Of a stretch of 64,000 nt of DNA, positions 57,458 to 64,000 are shown piece by piece; positions within the stretch are counted from its first letter, which is position 1, and the number at the start of each line of letters is the position of its first letter. The notes below the pieces were generated by a model, which saw only the letters and a program-made list of their open reading frames with translations, was not told the DNA's origin and made no database searches. Source of the DNA: Enhygromyxa salina (GTDB lineage: Bacteria > Myxococcota_A > Polyangia > Nannocystales > Nannocystaceae); NCBI RefSeq assembly GCF_002994635.1, contig NZ_PVNL01000004.1:62001-126000 (forward strand), written 5' to 3'. The position numbers and the translations under genes were made by a program.

Positions 57458-59615
57458 GGCGAGGTCCAGGCATCACGTCGACGCGGACGGTACCCCACAC
57501 GCTCAGCCCTGGCAGCGGAAACCCGATGAAGTCGCTGATCGCGGCGGGGTAGGGAGTCGGCGGTCCAAACGCCGGATCGATCACGGCGCGCAGCCGGTTG
57601 CTGAGGTTGCGGCCCTCGATCGCAAGCTCGACGCGATCGGCGATCCGCAGCGAGATCCCGGCCGCATGCAGCGCTCGCGCGGGGAGCTCGACGCGGCCCG
57701 AGAGATCCAAGAAGTTGCCGGCGATCCACTCGAGCTCGTAGAAGAGCCGCGGCTCGAGCTCGACCCCGCTGGGTCCGGCGGTGAACCGGTGACCGAGGGC
57801 CGGGCGGGCCAGCGCGCTGTGCCGCGGCCGACCGGGCAGCGGCTTGAACTGCTGCTCGGCCTCGGGCGTGTCGTTGCGGGTGTCGAGCAGCGTGTAGGTC
57901 AGATCCAGCGAGAGGTCGCGGCCGAACCCGCGGATCCCAAAGCCAGCCTCGAGCCCCCGCACGCGCGCGCCGACCACGTTGATCGGCCGCACGACCGGGC
58001 CGCTGCGGACCCACTGGATCAGATCCTCGCTCCACGTCGCAAAGCCGACGACCTGGGCGAACAGCCCCAGCTCGCGGCCGCCGATCTGCTCGAGATCGAG
58101 GACCACGCCGCCGTCGAGCTTGGTCCCACGCTCGGGCAGCAGGCCCTCGTTGCCGACCACGTACCCGCGGTCGCCAAACAGCTCGCCGAGGTTCGGGAAC
58201 CGCAGATAGCGGCCCACGCTGCCGCGCAGATCCAGCCCCTCGGTGAGCACCAGCTTGGTGCCCACGCGGGGGGAGACGCCAAGCGCGACCTCGTCTGCGC
58301 CCTGATCGTCGAGCTCGCCCGCGCCGGGCGGGACCGCGAAGTGGCTGTCGGCGAGGTCGACCCGGATCCCCGCGGCGATCGACCAGCGCCGCTCGAACAA
58401 CCACTGCTCGATCTCGGCCCCGGCCGCGGCGGAGAACCGCGAGCGGGTCGCGTCGCCCGACGCGAGCGGGTCGCCGGGGTTGTCGCCGTCATCGCCGAAG
58501 CGCTCGTCGATCTCGATCCACTCGCCGCGCAGCTCGGCGACCAGCTCGAGCCAGGCCATCGGCCACAGCGGCACGCGCAGCCGCGGCGACAGCCAGCCGT
58601 CGAAGCTGCGCGCGTGCTCGTCGTCGGCCGCCAGCCCGACTTGCCCGCCCAGATCACGAAACACGCGATCTTCGAGCGCCGCGCTGGCGATCCACTCGAC
58701 GTGGCCCGGCACGCCCGCGCGCGAGCCCAGCTGCATGCGCGCGCGGGTGATGCTGCGGACCGCGATGACCCGCTGCGAGGCGTCGGCGCTGGGGGCCGAC
58801 GCGGTGCCCGGGACGCCCTGTAGCTTCCACCAGCCGAGCAGCTGCGAGGACACGCGCAGCGGCCCGCGCCGGGCGTCGAGGCGGACCTGCCCGAACAGCC
58901 GATCGTAGCCGTTGTTGACCCGCCGCCGGATCGCGTCGTCAGTGGATAGCAGCGGTGTGCCGCCGTCGTCGAAGTAGCGAAAGTCGCCGCGGCTGCCGGC
59001 GTAACCGACCCGCGTGGCCAGCGAGAGCCGCCGCGACAGCGCGCCCGTGTAGCCAAGCCGGGCCTCGCGGGCCAGGTAGCTGCCGAACCCGCTCGCGACC
59101 CACAGCTTGGGCGAGCCCTGGTGGACCGCGCCGACCAGATCCATCGCGCCGCCGATCGCCGCCGCGCCGTAGCGGATCGGGACGTAGCCGCGATACAGCT
59201 CGACCCGCGCGAGGGCGTCGAGCGGCTGGGTCGAGAGATCGACCAGCCCCGAGAGGCTGCCGGTCAACGGCGCGCCGTCGAGGAACACGGGGACCTGTTG
59301 GCTGGTGCTGCCGCGGATCGTGATCGCGCTGAACTGGCCGAGGCCGCCGAGCGATCGCACCGTCACGCCCGGCGCCCGGCTGACGACCCCGGCCAGATCG
59401 TCAGCCGGCCGCTGCCCAGGCTCGGCCTCGAGGTCGATCGCGGTCACGAAGCCGACGTTGCGCCGGCTGAGCGCCCGCTGGGCCGCGAGGCCGTCGCCCT
59501 GCTCGCGGCCGACCACGACCTCGGTTCGGTAGGGCTCGGGCGGCGGAGGCTCGGGAGCTGGGTTGCGTGGCGGCGCGAGCGCGAGCGCGAGGCCAATGGC
59601 GAGTGTCCCCCACAC
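57441..59615 (-). CDS. TonB-dependent outer-membrane receptor
   Basis: A 724-residue protein. Plug domain about 30-170 (RNVGFVTAIDLEAEPGQRP, PGVTVRSLGGLGQFSAITIRG, VPVFLDGAPLTGSLSG), then a 22-strand type beta-barrel ending in a hydrophobic Val-rich final strand (LSVWGTVRVDV), as in TonB-dependent siderophore/cobalamin receptors. Substrate could be a siderophore, a cofactor or a carbohydrate; nothing adjacent fixes it. GTG start at 59615 is the earliest in the frame. A partner lipoprotein gene overlaps its stop. Confidence 0.92.
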   Translation of the reverse strand: MWGTLAIGLALALAPPRNPAPEPPPPEPYRTEVVVGREQGDGLAAQRALSRRNVGFVTAIDLEAEPGQRPADDLAGVVSRAPGVTVRSLGGLGQFSAITIRGSTSQQVPVFLDGAPLTGSLSGLVDLSTQPLDALARVELYRGYVPIRYGAAAIGGAMDLVGAVHQGSPKLWVASGFGSYLAREARLGYTGALSRRLSLATRVGYAGSRGDFRYFDDGGTPLLSTDDAIRRRVNNGYDRLFGQVRLDARRGPLRVSSQLLGWWKLQGVPGTASAPSADASQRVIAVRSITRARMQLGSRAGVPGHVEWIASAALEDRVFRDLGGQVGLAADDEHARSFDGWLSPRLRVPLWPMAWLELVAELRGEWIEIDERFGDDGDNPGDPLASGDATRSRFSAAAGAEIEQWLFERRWSIAAGIRVDLADSHFAVPPGAGELDDQGADEVALGVSPRVGTKLVLTEGLDLRGSVGRYLRFPNLGELFGDRGYVVGNEGLLPERGTKLDGGVVLDLEQIGGRELGLFAQVVGFATWSEDLIQWVRSGPVVRPINVVGARVRGLEAGFGIRGFGRDLSLDLTYTLLDTRNDTPEAEQQFKPLPGRPRHSALARPALGHRFTAGPSGVELEPRLFYELEWIAGNFLDLSGRVELPARALHAAGISLRIADRVELAIEGRNLSNRLRAVIDPAFGPPTPYPAAISDFIGFPLPGLSVWGTVRVDVMPGPRHETSR

Positions 59616-59729
59616 CGGGGCCGAGAGTCCGCTTTTGAGCCGCCCGAGTCACGCGGGCTCCAGCTGGCGGTCGGCGGTCTGGAACTATCGGCCGGGCTTG
59701 CGGGCAAAGCGGCGTGCGCCTGAGTTCGA

Positions 59730-59957
59730 TCAAGTGGTGGGCGGGGTGGTGCGGGCTCGCCAGCGTAGCAACGCCTGAAGGATGCTGATCACCGCCATCA
59801 TGAGCCCGCCCGTCAGCAGCGCGCCGGCCCAGATCGGGGGGTCGAGGTACGAGACGGCCAGCATGATCAGCACGGCGATCGTCGCCACCGCGACTCGGTA
59901 TCCGACGGGCACATCCGGGTAGGTTGGGCGGGATGTCGGTGCGGGGTGGTCAATCAC
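59730..59957 (-). CDS. Small two-helix membrane protein
   Basis: A 75-residue protein with two hydrophobic helices (VAVATIAVLIMLAVSYL and WAGALLTGGLMMAVISILQALL) and a basic end. GTG start at 59957 overlaps the stop of the upstream gene by eight bases, and GGAGAA a few bases before it (59962-59968 region) fits a ribosome site. Not recognised. Possible immunity or chaperone-like partner of the adjacent secreted protein, but this is only context. Confidence 0.6.
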   Translation of the reverse strand: MIDHPAPTSRPTYPDVPVGYRVAVATIAVLIMLAVSYLDPPIWAGALLTGGLMMAVISILQALLRWRARTTPPTT

Positions 59958-60513
59958 AGTAGTTCTCCAGCGCCTCACTTCCCGCCTCGGCGAGCGCCCA
60001 CCCTGCGGCGCCACACAGTCCGCAGCCCACCATGCCAGTCTCGACACAACACGCGGCGGCGCTGCCCATGACCGCGGCCCCCCAGATGTACTTGCCGGCC
60101 CGCAGCACCTTCTTCCCCCAAGCACTGCACTTGAACACTTGGGAGTCACCAGTGAAGGCGTCGAGCAGTGCGGTGCCGGCCTCTCCTTCGAGCGCAGTCA
60201 GGGCCGCCCCCGCGAGCGCGCCGGCCCCGGGGACCGACGACGTCCAGCTGCTGACGCCGTTGGCGTCGTCCCAGGTCGCGTGAACGAGCGCTTCACCGTT
60301 GACGTAGAGGTAGCCGTCGCCGCTGTTTGAGTCGTCCGCAACCAGGATGAACTCCGCGGTTTGGCCATCTGGCAGCCCATACGTCACCGACGCCCAGCGC
60401 GTGCGCTGACCATCTTGGGTGGTGTACTCGTCGACCACCGTCAGCGGCGGCGGCCGGTAGGTCGGCGAAGGAGACGCGAAGAGCGCGAGTGAAAACACGG
60501 CGTGTGTGAACAT
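59950..60513 (-). CDS. Secreted protein with Gly/Ala/Cys-rich hydrophobic end
   Basis: A 187-residue exported protein: signal peptide (AVFSLALFASPSP), a beta-like middle (FILVADDSNSGDGYLYVNGEALVHATW), and a C-terminal hydrophobic Gly/Ala-rich section with several Cys (AACCVETGMVGCGLCGAAGWALAEAGSE, ending NYCD). The end has the look of membrane-active peptides, but no leader processing site or maturation genes were seen. Overlaps the small membrane protein gene. Unrecognised family. Confidence 0.65.
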   Translation of the reverse strand: MFTHAVFSLALFASPSPTYRPPPLTVVDEYTTQDGQRTRWASVTYGLPDGQTAEFILVADDSNSGDGYLYVNGEALVHATWDDANGVSSWTSSVPGAGALAGAALTALEGEAGTALLDAFTGDSQVFKCSAWGKKVLRAGKYIWGAAVMGSAAACCVETGMVGCGLCGAAGWALAEAGSEALENYCD

Positions 60514-60850
60514 GGGGAAAAGCTAGTGGTGGTCTGGACCGCGGCAACGCGCAGCGTGTTCGCTGGCACCACCTCCGTTCTCGCTCCAACCAGATCCGCA
60601 TATATTCGTGCTCGGGCGATGCACTGCTCACCATCCGTCAGGATGATTGTGAGTGATTCCGATGCCGCAGGTCGTGGACGACCGCGTATTCGGGCGCTGG
60701 CTTGGGTACGCAGAACAACCGCCATCTGAGCCGAGTCACCCGGTCACTCTCGCAGCTAGGCCTGGACCTGCACATCTGCCAGCTCGAACCCCAGCGGTGG
60801 GCCGTGGCGACTAACCAGAGCTCTGGCCGGGGGGTGGGTCGGGGGCGATC
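60514..60850. other. Intergenic region without a supported gene
   Basis: About 340 bases upstream of the secreted-protein gene. It includes an AT-rich spot (tatatt, 60601-60606) that might hold that gene's promoter, but no pair of promoter hexamers is convincing. Six-frame reading gives only short incoherent frames. Confidence 0.35.
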
Positions 60851-61531
60851 TTGCTGGTGCCGCTGGGGGCGCTCTGCCTGATCGTCGGGGCCGGGATGAC
60901 GGCGGCGTGCGCTCCGGCTGTCCGCGTGCTGGCGCTGTGCTTCGGCTGTACGACTCCTGACGAGCAACCAGCTCCGGCCGAGCAACCACTTCCGATCGCC
61001 CCGAGCCGCCGCAGTCGCCCGTGGTCGAGCAGGCTGCTCCGTCCGAGTCGCCGCCGCCCGACCGGTGGCGCCGATCGTCGGGCAGCACCGGCCAGCGACG
61101 AGTTGTTGTTGCTGGCCAGGGGATCTGTCACGCGCACACCAGTCGCGTCGAAGGTTGTGATCCGGTCTGGCGCGGACTGGTGCGCACACCCACGCACACG
61201 AAGTTCTTTGCGTGCGGTCTCGAGCCCATCGGCCTCGACCCGCCCAGCTCACGTCAGCTGATTCGGGGTCAGATCGACCCGCTCGACGACACCAGCCATT
61301 GACACCACTGCGAGATCGTTCGTGTCGACGAGACGCTGGCACCCGACCAGCACGGCATCCAGCCGCTCGACGCCTACTGGCGTCTGCGGACAGGTCGTGC
61401 AGCGGCGCGACCGGCAAGTACGAGCTCCCGAGCAAGCCGGGAGATCTCGAGCCACTCGTCGCCCGGATCGAAATCTCTAGCCGAGTCGAGCGCGGCGACC
61501 TCGAAGGACACGCACGCGTCGAGGGCTCTTA
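60851..61531 (+). pseudogene. Decayed lipoprotein-like gene with several frameshifts
   Basis: Reading begins MLVPLGALCLIVGAGM (signal peptide; ACAP lipobox-like) followed by a Pro-rich linker (TPDEQPAPAEQPLPI, then PEPPQSPVVEQAAPSESPPP in a different frame). Further on, VDETLAPDQHGIQPLDAYW and GATGKYELPSKPGDLEPLVARI lie in different frames, and a stop at 61529-61531 ends it. Each fragment looks protein-like, so this appears to be one gene broken by at least three frame changes. It is weak evidence without homologues. Confidence 0.4.
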
Positions 61532-61546
61532 GACAATTCCGAAACA

Positions 61547-61570
61547 GGGCGGCGCTTTTTTGCGCCACCC
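61547..61570 (+). terminator. Hairpin after the decayed gene
   Basis: gggcggcgc-tttttt-gcgccaccc is a 9-bp stem with one G-T pair and a T6 loop. The T-run is in the loop rather than after the stem, so efficient termination is doubtful. Confidence 0.35.
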
Positions 61571-61624
61571 AGGTGCCGGGTGGTTTGAATCATCGTTGGA
61601 CTGTTACCGGATACAAGCACTCCC

Positions 61625-62227
61625 TTGCTGCTTGAGGACCCTCAGGAAACGGTTGAAGTTCATTGCCGCTTCAGGTACATCTCAGGCGATGTCACTAGGA
61701 TTAGGCAGAATGCTCTTGCGGAAACGGAGGAGGTCTTTGAGGTGCAGCGCGCGGGGTTGGGTGAGATACTGGCCGCGAGGCTAAAGGCGATTGAGGTTGG
61801 CCTTCCCAGTAAGGTGTCTCTTTCTCTTGCGGAGCGTGTGACATGGGATAGGCTTTCTACTCTGATCGATGCACTGCGCGATCATTTTTACGAGCAGGAT
61901 GAGTGTGCTAAACTGGTTGAGTTGGTGGGGAATCGGAATGTGCGCAGGTCGCTGCGTGCAATTGAGAGCATTTTTCGCCTCGAGCCAAAGTATATGGATC
62001 AGTTGGTGAGTCGTCAGGCTCGCTATGGGAGTGTTCGTCTGTCTTTTCACAAGGTGCTGCGCGCGTTGATGCGCACTGATGGTCGCTATAGTTCTGCGTC
62101 GCCTGAATGTCTTATTCCGAACATATTTGACGTCCCTCGGTCGCAGTTGATTCCCTACTCCCTGGGGCTGCGTATGCTGCGGCACACGTTCGCGCGGTCG
62201 GCGGCAGATAACCCTCAAGTTGCATGA
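61625..62227 (+). pseudogene. C-terminal remnant of a P-loop NTPase-like protein, lower GC
   Basis: A 200-residue open frame with clearly lower GC than its neighbours. It has no Walker A motif; residues about 85-200 (LVELVGNRNVRRSLRAIE, FHKVLRALMRTDGRYSSASPECLIPNIFDV, SLGLRMLRHTF) fit the winged-helix end found after ATPase domains in STAND/ORC-like NTPases, including phage-defence ATPases. The beginning is absent, and the final nine residues run into the left flank of a transposase gene. Probably a fragment left by insertion and decay. Alternatively a short protein in its own right. Confidence 0.5.
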
Positions 62228-63730
62228 GAGAGGGCAGGTTTTGCGCGCAAGAACCCGGAAGAACGGCCCCCAGTCTGGTGTAAGTGAAGGATCCGACCTC
62301 TCCACTGAAACCCGAAAGAAGGCCACTTCCGGTGAAGTCCAGCAAAGCAGAAATCGTCAGCCGTGTCCACACCTTGCCGGAGGTTTCTTTCGAGGACCAC
62401 CGCCTGACCTCGTTCTCCGGCTTGGTGCTGTTCATCGCCCTGTTCAAGCGTCTGCAGCTCATGGCGGGGCTGCGTCGCTGTTTCCGCTCCGTCGACCGCG
62501 ACCGCGTCTTCGGGCTCGCGCGAGTGGTGCAGCAACTGGTCATTCACGTGGCACTCGGCTTCCGTCGTCTGCGTGACCGCGATTACTACGCCGACGATCC
62601 CCTGATTCAGCGTGCACTCGGTGTCCGCAAGATCCCAGATGTTTCGACGATCACGAGGACCTTGGCGGCCGCGACCGAGGTACAAGTTACCCGGTTCCGA
62701 AAGTATGTTGGCGAGCTGACGCTTGACCGTGTCGAGACCGAGAAGCTCGCTCGGATCACCGCTGACTTCGATGGCTCGGTGCTCAGCACCAAGGGCCACG
62801 TCGAAGGCACCGCCGTTGGCTTCAACCCCAAGCGCAAGGGCGCTCGCAGCTATTACCCGTTGTTTTGCGTGCTCTCTCAGCTGGGCATGTTTCTCGACAT
62901 GCTGCATCGCTCCGGCAACGTCCACGACTCCAACGGGTCGGTCGGTTTCATCCGCTCGTGCATCACGGCGCTGCGAACTCGTATGCCACGCGCGGTCATC
63001 GAGTCGCGCCTCGACTCTGCCTTCTTCAACGAAAACGTGCTCGACCTGCTCGAGGACCTTGGTGTCGAATACGCGATGGCGATCCCCTTCGCCGCCTACC
63101 CTGGGCTCAAGCACCGGGTTCACCGTCGGGAACGCTGGCGCCCGATCGACGACGACTGGTCCTACTTCGAACTCGACTGGCGACCGAAGACGTGGGCAGG
63201 GCGACGACGAGTGATCTGCATCCGCCGTCGCCGGGCGGCCCGGCGCAAAGGGCCTCTGCAGCTCGACCTGTTCGAGCCCATCGACGATGAGTTCGAGTTC
63301 AAGGTCATCGTGACCAACAAGACCACTAGCGCTGACAACGTCCTGCACTTCTTCAACGGCCGCGGCCTCAACGAGGCGGTTTACGCCGAGGCGAAGCAGT
63401 TCGCGGCGCTCGACTACATCCCATGCCGTCGGCGCGTCGCCAACGAGATCTTCACGTGCTCGACGATGCTCGCCCACAACCTTGGCCGCGAGCTGCAGAT
63501 GCAGACGAGCGAGCCCACTCGCCGAACGACCCCGACGCGCGCACCCCTTTACGTGTTGAAGACGCTCGGCACGCTCCGGCACCTGCTGCTTCGTCAAGCG
63601 GGCCGGCTCACGCGACCGCAGGGGGTGCTGCGTCTTTCGACGGCCGCCAGCGGTGTGGCTCAACGAGAATTCAAGGCTATCTACGAAGCGCTCGCGGCCT
63701 GAGCGAACACCGACTATTCGCATGATTGAA
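62213..63730 (+). mobile_element. IS1380-family insertion sequence, ends not resolved
   Basis: An insertion sequence with a single transposase gene. The boundaries are approximate: the left side probably starts close to the end of the NTPase remnant (cctcaagttgcatgag near 62213), the right side within ~30 bases of the transposase stop. A clear pair of terminal inverted repeats or a target duplication was not found by eye. The sequence composition matches the host, so the element may be old or from a similar GC genome. Confidence 0.6.
62284..63702 (+). CDS. IS1380-family (DDE group 1) transposase
   Basis: A 472-residue transposase. It matches the IS1380 family: N-terminal DNA-binding part (FSGLVLFIALFKRLQLMAGL, VVQQLVIHVALGFRRLRD), DDE catalytic core with Asp in ITADFDGSVLSTKG, Asp in VIESRLDSAFFNENVLDLL and Glu in the C-terminal NEAVYAEAKQFAALDYIPC helix. 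Full length for the family (about 450-480), so possibly active. GTG start at 62284; a GTG at about 62332 is also possible. Confidence 0.9.
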   Translation: MKDPTSPLKPERRPLPVKSSKAEIVSRVHTLPEVSFEDHRLTSFSGLVLFIALFKRLQLMAGLRRCFRSVDRDRVFGLARVVQQLVIHVALGFRRLRDRDYYADDPLIQRALGVRKIPDVSTITRTLAAATEVQVTRFRKYVGELTLDRVETEKLARITADFDGSVLSTKGHVEGTAVGFNPKRKGARSYYPLFCVLSQLGMFLDMLHRSGNVHDSNGSVGFIRSCITALRTRMPRAVIESRLDSAFFNENVLDLLEDLGVEYAMAIPFAAYPGLKHRVHRRERWRPIDDDWSYFELDWRPKTWAGRRRVICIRRRRAARRKGPLQLDLFEPIDDEFEFKVIVTNKTTSADNVLHFFNGRGLNEAVYAEAKQFAALDYIPCRRRVANEIFTCSTMLAHNLGRELQMQTSEPTRRTTPTRAPLYVLKTLGTLRHLLLRQAGRLTRPQGVLRLSTAASGVAQREFKAIYEALAA

Positions 63731-64000
63731 GCCGCGCAGTCTTCGAGTGCTCGACTCGTGCGCTACCGACCCTATGCCCGCAGCGGAGACGGCTTTGGCC
63801 AAACGTGGAGCGCACAAAAGGCCGGATGAGGTCCCAGCCCGAACGTTCTGGCGCGGCGGAAAGCCACAGCGGAGCACAAGCCGTCACGAAGTCATCGCTG
63901 ATCCCCAAGGAATAGGCCGACGATCTTGAGCCAATCTTCGGGCTGGGACCTCATCCAGCCCGTGCGCGTTGCACCGTCGGCATACACGGGCCCCCGCGAA
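63703..64000. other. Non-coding end of the window, with a 133-bp inverted-repeat element
   Basis: No gene was supported here. A perfect 20-bp inverted repeat (ggatgaggtcccagcccgaa, 63824-63843; its complement 63937-63956) brackets 93 bases, giving a 133-bp element. It has the form of a MITE or a large hairpin. The flanks may continue as partial matches. It is not the terminal repeat of the IS1380 copy, because no matching sequence lies at the left side. Confidence 0.55.

Noticed and set aside
57411-58823. A 470-residue plus-strand frame over the TonB receptor.
   Set aside because: It is a mirror of a well supported receptor; composition is charged and repetitive, with no domain.
59616-59729. 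Possible cobalamin riboswitch before the TonB receptor.
   Set aside because: The B12-box and the conserved helices could not be matched in the ~110 bases available, so the receptor's substrate stays open.
63726-63929. A 67-residue frame after the transposase.
   Set aside because: It crosses the first arm of the inverted repeat and shows no coding signature.

Overview
The window is very GC-rich DNA from a deltaproteobacterial-type predator lineage (Myxococcota). Suborder Nannocystineae is the best guess, because many lipoproteins carry long Gly-Asp (GDGDGD) linkers after the lipobox, Ser/Thr kinases of the Pkn type are frequent (three with an intact catalytic Asp and one pseudokinase), and thrombospondin-3/OmpA, FG-GAP and TPR proteins abound. 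This is inferred from gene content; no rRNA or tRNA gene was seen.

Layout. 1-24 kb: start of a type IIA topoisomerase A subunit; a giant acidic Hsp70-like protein; a glutathione transferase; a small metzincin-like DUF3152 protein; a DUF971 protein; a PQQ-dependent sugar dehydrogenase lipoprotein; a methyltransferase-PhzF fusion; a LOG-family protein; two GD-linker lipoproteins; a WD40 Ser/Thr kinase; a PpiD-like periplasmic chaperone; mreB-mreC; and a pseudokinase. 24-31 kb: a DUF4331 protein split into two genes, with the C-terminal half present three times (the third copy frameshifted), followed by a kinase operon. 31-45 kb: transport and metabolism (ethanolamine-type permease, DUF255 thioredoxin-like protein, NhaC-type antiporter, adenosine deaminase family, AhpD-like protein, RsuA-type pseudouridine synthase). 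Then comes an ECF sigma factor followed by a tightly overlapping chain of membrane proteins and Cys-rich lipoproteins, ending in a HAD phosphatase and a degenerate nucleotidyltransferase/membrane protein. 45-60 kb: lon; a 420-bp palindromic element; YkgJ-type protein; a kinase; a GD-linker lipoprotein; an OmpA/TSP3 protein; a TPR-PhyH fusion; a TonB receptor with an overlapping beta-propeller lipoprotein; and a small secreted/membrane pair. 60.5-64 kb: a decayed lipoprotein gene, a lower-GC P-loop-NTPase remnant cut off near an IS1380-family transposase gene, and a 133-bp inverted-repeat element.

Theme: most of the window is envelope biology. Surface lipoproteins, signalling kinases, shape determination (MreBC), periplasmic folding (PpiD-like) and proteolysis (Lon) sit together. 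The most promising undescribed arrangements are the split and triplicated DUF4331 cluster, the overlapping ECF-sigma/lipoprotein operon, the methyltransferase-PhzF fusion, and the palindromic element between lon and ykgJ. The last 3.5 kb looks like decaying or mobile DNA.
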